DNA of 64,000 nucleotides. Source: Mycolicibacterium sp. ND9-15 (GTDB lineage: Bacteria; Actinomycetota; Actinomycetes; Mycobacteriales; Mycobacteriaceae). The stretch spans positions 2,827,501 to 2,891,500 of the forward strand of contig NZ_CP142362.1 in assembly GCF_035918395.1 (NCBI RefSeq), read 5' to 3'. Numbering within the stretch: the first letter of the stretch is position 1; every line of letters begins with the position of its first letter. The notes under the pieces were generated by a model. The model saw nothing but the letters and a program-made list of their open reading frames with translations. It searched no databases and was not told the origin of the DNA. Below, piece after piece: positions 57,508-64,000 of this stretch. The position numbers and the translations under genes are program-made.

Positions 57508-57867
57508 CTACGTCGTCGGAAGCGCGGCGAGAAACCGCTCTCGATCGACGATCGCCCGGTCGATCTCGCCCACCCCGACAACCTGGCCGGATTGGTCGGC
57601 CGCACGCACGCTGAAGGTAAGCCGTCTGCCCTCAGGCGCGGTCAGCGGCTCAGCGGTGACGTCGACCACACCACCTGCTCCGGTCGCTCGCCGGTGCTCT
57701 ACCCGGACCGCCGTGCCGACCGTCGTCTGGCCGGGCTCGATGAACGGCTCGGCCGCTTCGACGGTCGCGGCCTCCATCCAGGCGATCAGTCGCGGGGTTG
57801 CGAGCACCGGTACGTTTCCGCTGCCAAGGGCTGCGGCAGTGTCGGCATCACTCACTTCGTAGCGCAC
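57508..57867 (-). CDS. Hotdog-fold thioesterase-like protein
   Basis: 119-aa single-domain hotdog protein resembling the FlK (fluoroacetyl-CoA thioesterase) group: VLATPRLIAWMEAATVEAAEP, then GTAVRVEHRRATGAGG. It lies 9 bp after ipdC on the same strand, so it is probably the last gene of the echA20-ipdA-ipdB-ipdC operon. In M. tuberculosis the neighbour is fdxB, which is not seen here. It may release or proofread a CoA thioester of the HIP pathway (inference). Confidence 0.75.
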   Translation of the reverse strand: MRYEVSDADTAAALGSGNVPVLATPRLIAWMEAATVEAAEPFIEPGQTTVGTAVRVEHRRATGAGGVVDVTAEPLTAPEGRRLTFSVRAADQSGQVVGVGEIDRAIVDRERFLAALPTT

Positions 57868-57876
57868 CGGACCACG

Positions 57877-58938
57877 CTATTCGACGAGCGCAGCGGCGGC
57901 CTGCAGGCGTTCGACCGCGTCGCGCACGACGGACTCGATCAGCTCGGCACACGACGGCAGATCGTCCAGGATGCCCGCAACCTGGCCCGACGCCAGCACC
58001 CCGGCGTCGGTGTTGCCCTCGACCAGACCGGCCCTCAACAGCATCGGGGTATTGGCCGCCATCACGACCTGCGACCACGTCAGCTCCTTGCCGTGCCGCA
58101 TCTTTAGGCCGTCGCGGGCCATCGACCGCCACGTCATACCCGACATCTTCTTGAACTTTTGTGCATTGCGGAGCGCCGCGGAGAAGCCCCGCAGCCGGGA
58201 AGCGCTCTCGAGCTTTTCCACCAGGCCGGTGCGCAGCACGCGGTGCGGCATGCCGTCGACGCGTGTGGACACCACCGTGCCATCCAGTCCTGACTCCAGG
58301 TACCGCCGCTTGACCGCATCCGGCACCGTCGAATCCGACGTCAGCAGGAACCGCGTGCCCATGGCGACGCCCGCGGCGCCGTAGGACAGCGCCGCCGCGA
58401 GTCCGCGGCCGTCGAAGAACCCCCCGGCCGCCACGACCGGGATATCGACCGCATCCAGCACCGACGGCAACAGAAGCGTGGTCGCGATCGGGCCGGTGTG
58501 ACCACCGCCCTCGCCGCCCTGCACGATCACTGCGTCGGCGCCCCACCCCGCCACCTTCTTGGCGTGCTTGGCCAGGCCGACCGATGGAATCACCACGACA
58601 CCGGCGTTCTTGAGCTTGGCGATCAAATCGGGCTTGGGCGCCAACGCGAACGAGGCGACCTTCACGCGCTCGCGGATCAACAGGTCGATGCGCTCATCGG
58701 CGTCGCCCGCGTCGGCGCGGATGTTGATGCCGAACGGCTTGTCCGTCGCGCTCTTGACCTTGGCGACAGCGGTCTGCAATTCCTCGAGCGTCATGGTCGC
58801 CGACGCCAGGATGCCGAGACCGCCGGCATTCGCGGTCGCCGATACCAGCCGCGCACCCGCGACCCAGCCCATGCCGGTCTGAACCACCGGATGCTCGATG
58901 CCCACGAGCTCGGTCAGCGCTGTGCGCAATCTCGTCAT
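57877..58938 (-). CDS. ipdC: 2-enoyl-CoA reductase-type flavoprotein IpdC
   Basis: 353-aa FMN TIM-barrel of the nitronate-monooxygenase superfamily, orthologous to Rv3553: QTGMGWVAGARLVSATANAGG, GINIRADAG, VQGGEGGGHTGP (phosphate site) and AAGGFFDGRGLAAAL. In HIP degradation it reduces a ring-C enoyl-CoA intermediate before ring D is opened. Its start overlaps the end of ipdB by 4 bp. Confidence 0.93.
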   Translation of the reverse strand: MTRLRTALTELVGIEHPVVQTGMGWVAGARLVSATANAGGLGILASATMTLEELQTAVAKVKSATDKPFGINIRADAGDADERIDLLIRERVKVASFALAPKPDLIAKLKNAGVVVIPSVGLAKHAKKVAGWGADAVIVQGGEGGGHTGPIATTLLLPSVLDAVDIPVVAAGGFFDGRGLAAALSYGAAGVAMGTRFLLTSDSTVPDAVKRRYLESGLDGTVVSTRVDGMPHRVLRTGLVEKLESASRLRGFSAALRNAQKFKKMSGMTWRSMARDGLKMRHGKELTWSQVVMAANTPMLLRAGLVEGNTDAGVLASGQVAGILDDLPSCAELIESVVRDAVERLQAAAALVE

Positions 58939-59684
58939 ACCCGAATCTCCTTGTCCCGCAGGCTCTTCGGATCGATCACCTCGCGCATCAGCTTCTGCTC
59001 GTCGGCGCTGGGAGGCCGGGTCTGGCCGGCGGAGTCCAGACCATGAACTTCGAACGAGGTGTTCTCCGCGACCTGCTCGGGCTGAATGCCGGGATGCAGT
59101 GAGACCGCCTGCATCTGATGGTCGGGCCCGTTGAAGTCGAACACGCCGAGATTCGTGATCACCCGGTACACGTTGACGAACCGGTATGCCGGGTTGGCGG
59201 GGTCGACCTTGTCCCAGCCGATCCCCGAGACCACATCGACGGCGTCGCCGAACACCCGCTTCGAGTGGTTGCCCACCCAGTAACTCGTGGCGTGGTTGAT
59301 GCTGTTGCCGGGCGCGCCGCGGACCCCGAACATCTGGCGAGTCGGATGCTGCAGTGGTCCGAACGCCGAGAGGTTCTGGTTGCCGTAGCGATCAATCTGG
59401 TTGGCGCCCATGACCACATGGCGTCGGCCCCAGGCCAGCGTCTCGAAGACCCGGCCGAACGGCATCCACCCCTCGATCGCGCCGGAGGCGCCGAGAGCGG
59501 GCGTGTCGGCGAGCAGGCGAGCCTCGCCGTCGGTCAGCAGAATGTCGGGGGAGAAGGTCAAGCGGGCCAACCGGGCGCCGATCGAGGCCATGGTCGTCAT
59601 CGGGCTGACCATGATCTCGCCGGCGTCGCGGAAGAGTTCCGCGCACGCGACGGCGCACACTTCGGCACGGGACACCGACATCAT
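58935..59684 (-). CDS. ipdB: CoA-transferase-like ring-C hydrolase beta subunit IpdB
   Basis: 249-aa class I CoA-transferase-fold beta subunit: AEVCAVACAELFRDAGEIM, SPDILLTDGEA, GANQIDRYGNQN, GGxxD-like SGIGWDKVDP. With IpdA it hydrolyses the ring C of COCHEA-CoA instead of transferring CoA. ATG 59684 overlaps the ipdA stop (AATGATG); ATG 59681 is also possible. The longer open frame upstream lies over ipdA. Confidence 0.93.
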   Translation of the reverse strand: MMSVSRAEVCAVACAELFRDAGEIMVSPMTTMASIGARLARLTFSPDILLTDGEARLLADTPALGASGAIEGWMPFGRVFETLAWGRRHVVMGANQIDRYGNQNLSAFGPLQHPTRQMFGVRGAPGNSINHATSYWVGNHSKRVFGDAVDVVSGIGWDKVDPANPAYRFVNVYRVITNLGVFDFNGPDHQMQAVSLHPGIQPEQVAENTSFEVHGLDSAGQTRPPSADEQKLMREVIDPKSLRDKEIRV

Positions 59685-60559
59685 TGCTGCTGCTCCTTGC
59701 AGGCGCGCACCGCGGCTTGGTAGTCGGCCTCGGTGCCGGACAGATAGGTCTGGACGAACTCCTGCCATGACTCGTCGGAACCCGCCGCCTCGGCGTAGTG
59801 CCGCTGGAACCTTTCGTCGCGAGGGTAATCCGGTTCGGCCGTGGTGAAGTGTGCGCCGTTCGGCGCCTCGACGACGGTGTCGACCATCATCCGGTTGATC
59901 AGCAGCGCCTGCGGTGGCACCGCCTTGACCAGTTCCTCGGTCGGCACCACCCGCTCGACCGACAGGAACCGGCGCTCGGCGGCCATCAGGTAAAGGTCGT
60001 CGAAATACGGATCGATACCGGTGTAGGCCGCATTGCCCTGTGCGTCACCAAGATTCATGTGCACGAACGCCGCATCCAGCGTCAGCGCGGGCATTGCGAT
60101 GAGCTCCTCGTAGCCTTCCCCGGTGGGGTAGGGCGAGCGCACCGTCTTCAACTCGTCACCCCAGAAGGCACGCACATCGCTGCCGAGCCCCGCGCGGATC
60201 GGCAGGAACGGCAGCCGCTGTGCCGCCGCCTGCAGGCCGCAGCGAAGCATGCCCTCGTCCATCTCGCGGGCCTCGATCGCACCGCTGGTTCGTGCCTTGG
60301 CAAACCACGGGTCGTAAAACGGCGCCGAATCCAGCGACACGAAGCCGTAATACACCCGCTTGACCTTGCCGGCCGAGCACAGCAGGCCGAGGTCGGGTCC
60401 GCCGTAGGTGACGACGGTCAGGTCGGTGACTTCGGTACGCAGCAGCGCCCGCACGAACGCCATCGGCTTGCGACGAGACCCCCAGCCGCCGATGCCGACG
60501 GTCATGCCACTGCGGATCTGCGAGACGGCGTCGTCCAGCGTTGCTCGCTTGTCGCTCAT
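59681..60559 (-). CDS. ipdA: CoA-transferase-like ring-C hydrolase alpha subunit IpdA
   Basis: 292-aa alpha subunit: DAVSQIRSGMTVGIGGWGSRRKPMA at the N-terminus (shown in part), GGPDLGLLCSAGKV and the catalytic-Glu region REMDEGMLRCGLQAAAQRLPF. Overlaps echA20 by 4 bp upstream and ipdB downstream. IpdA and IpdB form the heteromer of the KstR2 pathway. Confidence 0.94.
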   Translation of the reverse strand: MSDKRATLDDAVSQIRSGMTVGIGGWGSRRKPMAFVRALLRTEVTDLTVVTYGGPDLGLLCSAGKVKRVYYGFVSLDSAPFYDPWFAKARTSGAIEAREMDEGMLRCGLQAAAQRLPFLPIRAGLGSDVRAFWGDELKTVRSPYPTGEGYEELIAMPALTLDAAFVHMNLGDAQGNAAYTGIDPYFDDLYLMAAERRFLSVERVVPTEELVKAVPPQALLINRMMVDTVVEAPNGAHFTTAEPDYPRDERFQRHYAEAAGSDESWQEFVQTYLSGTEADYQAAVRACKEQQQ

Positions 60560-61314
60560 GGCTTTTCCCCCTTGGACGTCCCCGCGAACGCGTCGCGATG
60601 CTCGTCGGAGACCCCTGCGAGGTTCAGTTCGAACGTGAAGCCCTGTTCCATGCGGTAGCTCGAGTTGACCTTCTGCACGTCGATGAGGTTCAGCGCCTCC
60701 TTGGCCGCCCGGATCACCCGGGTGTCCTTGGCGGCGATGTCGCGCGCGACACGCAGCGCGGCCTCGTCGAGTTCGTCGCGCGGCACCACCTCGTGCACCG
60801 AGCCGAAGTGGTGCAAGGTGTCCGCATCGACGGTTGCAGCGGTGAAGAACAACCGCCGCATCATGTGCTGCGGCACCAACCGCGACAGGTGCGTCGCGGC
60901 ACCGAGCGCGCCGCGCTCGACCTCGGGCAGCCCGAACGTCGCGTCATCCGAGGCGACGATGACGTCGGCGTTGCCCACCAGGCCGATGCCGCCACCGACG
61001 CAGAAACCGTTCACGGCCGCGACCACCGGGACCGCGCATTCGTAGACGGCCTTGAACGCGGCGAAGCAGCCACGGTTGGCGTCGATGAGCGCGGTGAAAC
61101 CCTGAGTGCGCTGCATCTCCTTGATGTCGACGCCGGCATTGAATCCCCGCCCGGTCGCACGCAGGATCACGACGTGCGTCTCCGGGTCCGCTCCGGCCTC
61201 GGTGATCGCGTCGGCGAGTTCGAACCAGCCACGCGACGGGATCGCGTTGACCGGCGGGTAGTCGACGGTGACCGAGACGATGCCCGGTTCGGTCAGGGTA
61301 TGAGTGATGGTCAT
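60556..61314 (-). CDS. echA20: Ring-D hydrolase (crotonase family) EchA20
   Basis: 252-aa crotonase-fold enzyme, hydrolysing ring D of HIEC-CoA to give COCHEA-CoA. Oxyanion-hole segments GRGFNAGVDIKEM and NGFCVGGGIGLVGNADVIVAS are present; C-terminal helix region YRMEQGFTFELN. It leads the echA20-ipdA-ipdB-ipdC operon, with a KstR2 box 35 bp upstream, and is divergent from an SDR gene. Confidence 0.95.
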   Translation of the reverse strand: MTITHTLTEPGIVSVTVDYPPVNAIPSRGWFELADAITEAGADPETHVVILRATGRGFNAGVDIKEMQRTQGFTALIDANRGCFAAFKAVYECAVPVVAAVNGFCVGGGIGLVGNADVIVASDDATFGLPEVERGALGAATHLSRLVPQHMMRRLFFTAATVDADTLHHFGSVHEVVPRDELDEAALRVARDIAAKDTRVIRAAKEALNLIDVQKVNSSYRMEQGFTFELNLAGVSDEHRDAFAGTSKGEKP

Positions 61315-61349
61315 CTAATCTCCCGAGCACTTCCTGGGTCCGGTAGGAA

Positions 61350-61363
61350 AGCAAGCACTTGCT
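61350..61363. promoter_or_regulatory. KstR2 operator between echA20 and the SDR pair
   Basis: AGCAAG-CA-CTTGCT matches AnCAAGnnCTTGnT, with perfect 6-bp arms. It lies 35 bp from echA20 and 15 bp from the GTG of the divergent SDR gene. Confidence 0.95.
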
Positions 61364-61378
61364 TGGTACGCTAGCACA

Positions 61379-62152
61379 GTGACCGACCTGCAAGACATAC
61401 GCCTCGGCCTCGCGGGCAGGGTTGTGCTGGTGACCGGCGGGGTGCGCGGGGTCGGTGCGGGTATCAGCGCCGTTTTCGCCGATCAGGGCGCGACCGTGGT
61501 GACCTGCGCCCGCCGCCCGGTCGACGGCCTGCCATACGAGTTCCACCCGTGCGATGTGCGCGACGACGGCGCGGTGGCCGCGCTGATCGCGACGATCGCC
61601 GAGCGTCACGGTCGCCTCGACGTCGTGGTGAACAACGCGGGCGGATCACCCTACGTGCTGGCCGCCGAATCGTCGGCCAAGTTCAGCAGGAGGATCGTCG
61701 AACTCAATCTCCTAGGGCCGCTGTCGGTATCCACCCATGCCAACGAGCTGATGCAGAAGCAGGAGCGGGGCGGCTCGATCGTCAACATCGCCAGCGTCAG
61801 CGGCCGCAGGCCCACTCCGGGCACCGCGCCCTACGGCGCGGCCAAGGCCGGCATGGAGAGCATCACCGCGACACTGGCGGTCGAGTGGGCGCCCAAGGTC
61901 CGGGTCAACTCTGTCGTGGTCGGAATGGTCGAAACCGAACAGTCCGAACTCTTCTACGGCGACGCGGATTCCATCGCGGCGATCTCGCGCAACGTCCCCC
62001 TCGGTCGACTCGCCAAACCGGCGGACGTGGGCTGGGCGGCGGCGTTCCTGGCTTCCGACGCGGCGTCCTACATCAGCGGCGCATCGCTCGAAGTACACGG
62101 CGGCGGTGAGCCGCCACATTATCTGGCAACTACCACTGCCGACATCAAATAG
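61379..62152 (+). CDS. Short-chain dehydrogenase (Rv3549c-like)
   Basis: 257-aa SDR: TGGVRGVGAG (NAD site), VVNNAGGSP, Ser (NIASVSG), Tyr-Lys (APYGAAKAG). KstR2-controlled by position. The exact step is unknown; it may oxidise a hydroxyacyl-CoA. The GTG start sits 15 bp past the KstR2 box with a TACGCT -10-like hexamer, suggesting a leaderless mRNA. The next SDR follows after 17 bp. Confidence 0.88.
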   Translation: MTDLQDIRLGLAGRVVLVTGGVRGVGAGISAVFADQGATVVTCARRPVDGLPYEFHPCDVRDDGAVAALIATIAERHGRLDVVVNNAGGSPYVLAAESSAKFSRRIVELNLLGPLSVSTHANELMQKQERGGSIVNIASVSGRRPTPGTAPYGAAKAGMESITATLAVEWAPKVRVNSVVVGMVETEQSELFYGDADSIAAISRNVPLGRLAKPADVGWAAAFLASDAASYISGASLEVHGGGEPPHYLATTTADIK

Positions 62153-62169
62153 GCAAGGAGACAAGGGAT

Positions 62170-63075
62170 ATGGGATTGCTCGACGGCCGAGTAGTCATCG
62201 TGACGGGCTCCGGCGGCGGCATCGGCCGTGCGCACGCCCTCGCATTCGCCGCCGAGGGCGCGCGCGTGGTGGTCAACGACATCGGGGTCGGCCTGGACGG
62301 GTCGCCCGCCGGCGGTGGTAGCGCCGCGCAGAGCGTCGTCGACGAAATCACCACGGCCGGAGGCGAAGCCGTGGCCGATGGTGCCAACGTCGCCGACTGG
62401 GCACAGGCCGAGGGGTTGATCCAGGCCGCGGTCGACACGTTCGGCGGCCTCGATGTCCTGGTCAACAACGCCGGCATCGTCCGCGACCGGATGTTCGCCA
62501 ACACCAGCGAAGAGGAGTTCGACGCCGTCGTCGCGGTGCATCTCAAGGGACACTTCGCGACCATGCGGCACGCCGCGGCGTACTGGCGCGCACAATCCAA
62601 GGCCGGCAACCCCGTAGATGCCCGGATCATCAACACGAGTTCGGGTGCTGGCCTGCAAGGCAGTGTGGGACAGGCGAATTACAGCGCCGCCAAGGCAGGG
62701 ATCGCGGCGCTGACGCTGGTGGCCGCGGCCGAGATGGGGCGCTACGGGGTCACCGTCAACGCCATTGCGCCGTCGGCGCGCACCCGGATGACCGAGACCG
62801 TGTTCGCGGACATGATGGCGACCCAGGGCCAGGATTTCGACGCGATGGCACCGGAGAACGTCTCGCCGTTGGTGGTCTGGCTCGGCAGCGTCGAATCCAA
62901 GGACGTGACCGGCCGCATGTTCGAGGTCGAGGGCGGCATCGTCCGGGTGGCCGAGGGATGGGCGCACGGGCCGCAGGTGGACAAGGGCGCGCGGTGGGAT
63001 CCCGCCGAACTCGGCCCGGTCGTCGCCGATTTGCTGGGCAAGGCGCGGCCAGCGGTGCCAGTCTTCGGCGCCTGA
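62170..63075 (+). CDS. Short-chain dehydrogenase, MFE-type (Rv3548c-like)
   Basis: 301-aa SDR of the peroxisomal MFE-2/HSD17B4 hydroxyacyl-CoA dehydrogenase type: TGSGGGIGRAHALAFAAEGA, VVNDIGVGLDG, VLVNNAGIVRDRM, Ser-Tyr-Lys (NTSSGAG; ANYSAAKAG). This family oxidises (3R)-hydroxyacyl-CoA; it probably serves beta-oxidation of a steroid-derived acyl-CoA. ATG 62170 has AAGGAG upstream. Last gene of the two-SDR unit. Confidence 0.88.
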   Translation: MGLLDGRVVIVTGSGGGIGRAHALAFAAEGARVVVNDIGVGLDGSPAGGGSAAQSVVDEITTAGGEAVADGANVADWAQAEGLIQAAVDTFGGLDVLVNNAGIVRDRMFANTSEEEFDAVVAVHLKGHFATMRHAAAYWRAQSKAGNPVDARIINTSSGAGLQGSVGQANYSAAKAGIAALTLVAAAEMGRYGVTVNAIAPSARTRMTETVFADMMATQGQDFDAMAPENVSPLVVWLGSVESKDVTGRMFEVEGGIVRVAEGWAHGPQVDKGARWDPAELGPVVADLLGKARPAVPVFGA

Positions 63076-63097
63076 TTCTCTCGGCGCCTGACCCGCT

Positions 63098-63139
63098 GGA
63101 CTAGAGCTTGGGCGTTCGATCCGTGTGATGGTCTAGTCC
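63098..63139. repeat. Inverted repeat after the SDR pair
   Basis: GGACTAGA (63098-63105) and TCTAGTCC (63132-63139) are perfect 8-bp arms with a 26-nt loop, 22 bp after the stop. There is no T-run, so it may be a weak terminator or binding site. Just before it, TCGGCGCCTGA (63065-63075, including the stop codon) is directly repeated at 63081-63091. Confidence 0.45.
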
Positions 63140-63220
63140 CCGAGCCTGATGCGATGCTAAATTTGCTCGCACGGGTGGAAGATGCGTCCACCGTCAGGGC
63201 ATGAATCGGGGGAGGCTGGC

Positions 63221-64000
63221 GTGGCCGCAAGACATCGCAGATCGTCACGCGCTTCGGGTGTCGTCGCGCGGGTTATGGGGCCCGGGAGCCTGGCGGCCAC
63301 GGCGGTAGCCGCGACCAGCATTTCGACGGCGCTGATGACCGGTACGACGACAGCGGTCGCGCCATCGGTCGACCTGGTCGCCTTGGTCACGCCGGCCAAC
63401 TCGACGGCGCAGATCTTCGCTGGAACGACGTACTACGGCACAAACTGGACGACGGTGTACGGCGACCAGGTCGTCGTGCCTTTCTTCAAGGGCCCGCAAG
63501 GGATCACGAATGCGATCATCGCGCACCGAGACGATCCCGACGAGACGGGTGTCGTGGCTTCCGGATGGGGGGCAGGCCAGACCGGCACCGCACTGAGCCA
63601 GATGACGTCGTCGGACAAGTCCAACGTCGCATTCGTCATCCTCGACAACAACAGCAACCGGGCCGGCGGCGGCTTCTGGACCACCTATGCGCCGTTTGCT
63701 CCGCTGCTGGGAACCTCTGCGGAACCGACGCCAAGTGATCTGGGTGTTCCGGCGCTCGATGTGGCATACGAGTACAACATCAACTCGAGCGCACCGGTCG
63801 ACCCGCTCAACCCGTTCGCTCTCGGGAACAGCCTGGTCGCCTATCTGTACGGCTACGGCGCGCAGGCGAACACCGTGATTCCGGACTCCGTGATGCAAGA
63901 GGCGCAGAACACCGATCCCGATGCCAAGCACTACGCCTATGTTGTGAATTCCAAAGGGGAGATAGTCGGGGACCCGACATACCTGCCCGGCAGCACGACC
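63221..64000 (+). CDS. Secreted PE-PPE-domain-like protein (3' truncated by window edge)
   Basis: 260 codons are visible with no stop before the window end, so it is absent from complete-ORF lists. Signal-peptide-like N-terminus with RRSSR followed by a hydrophobic/Ala-Thr stretch (SLAATAVAATSISTALM). The body resembles the PE-PPE alpha/beta-hydrolase domain of mycobacterial secreted proteins, with no PE or PPE module in front. At the nucleophile elbow it reads ASGWGAGQTG, lacking the Ser of GxSxG. GTG 63221 has GGGGGAGG at 63208-63215. Function unknown. Confidence 0.65.
   Translation, partial: MAARHRRSSRASGVVARVMGPGSLAATAVAATSISTALMTGTTTAVAPSVDLVALVTPANSTAQIFAGTTYYGTNWTTVYGDQVVVPFFKGPQGITNAIIAHRDDPDETGVVASGWGAGQTGTALSQMTSSDKSNVAFVILDNNSNRAGGGFWTTYAPFAPLLGTSAEPTPSDLGVPALDVAYEYNINSSAPVDPLNPFALGNSLVAYLYGYGAQANTVIPDSVMQEAQNTDPDAKHYAYVVNSKGEIVGDPTYLPGSTT

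Overview
The window is high-GC actinobacterial chromosome, almost certainly from a fast-growing Mycobacterium (Mycolicibacterium). The evidence is gene content and order: panD-coaX-lysS-lsr2-clpC1, mhuD-lpqF, mutY/canB/disA/radA/lpqE/carD/ispF/cysS/rlmB, then kstR and the cholesterol-degradation genes. This order parallels M. tuberculosis Rv3601c down to about Rv3548c, read in the opposite orientation. I see no rRNA, tRNA, CRISPR array, insertion sequence or prophage.

Layout. 1-6029: housekeeping block (pantothenate and CoA synthesis, lysyl-tRNA synthetase, the Lsr2 nucleoid protein, the ClpC1 protease ATPase), closed by a strong intrinsic terminator. 6185-7941: a cobalamin riboswitch followed by cbtB, cbtA and an unusual histidine-phosphatase-like gene. 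7943-20941: LpqF, the heme-degrading MhuD, a hydrolase, a GlxA-type regulator, MutY, carbonic anhydrase, DisA (c-di-AMP) with RadA, LpqE, CarD, IspF, CysS and RlmB. ispD is missing from its usual place between carD and ispF. 20948-28422: an ArsB-like transporter, a metallo-beta-lactamase-fold protein, PxpA, BluB (lower ligand of B12), a zinc/manganese-type ABC transporter and a LacI regulator.

28419-36964 is the KstR part of cholesterol catabolism: kstR, fadE34, kshB and hsaADCB, with three recognisable KstR boxes. nat is not found after hsaB. Instead there is a decayed alpha/beta-hydrolase pseudogene and a LysR-MFS-dehydrogenase-acetoacetyl-CoA synthetase cluster that looks like a D-3-hydroxybutyrate utilisation unit (37401-42438), then a DUF222/HNH gene and an AhpD-like gene.

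44433-63075 is the KstR2 part, degrading the last two steroid rings (HIP): fadD3-fadE31-fadE32-fadE33-aspB on one strand, fadE30-ipdF-kstR2-fadA6 on the other, then echA20-ipdA-ipdB-ipdC plus a hotdog thioesterase-like gene, and two short-chain dehydrogenases. Two near-perfect KstR2 palindromes sit in the two divergent promoters. A non-cholesterol insert (alcohol dehydrogenase, membrane proteins, a SatD-family gene and a frameshifted DUF3307-like gene) separates fadA6 from the ipd operon. The window ends inside a secreted PE-PPE-domain-like protein gene.
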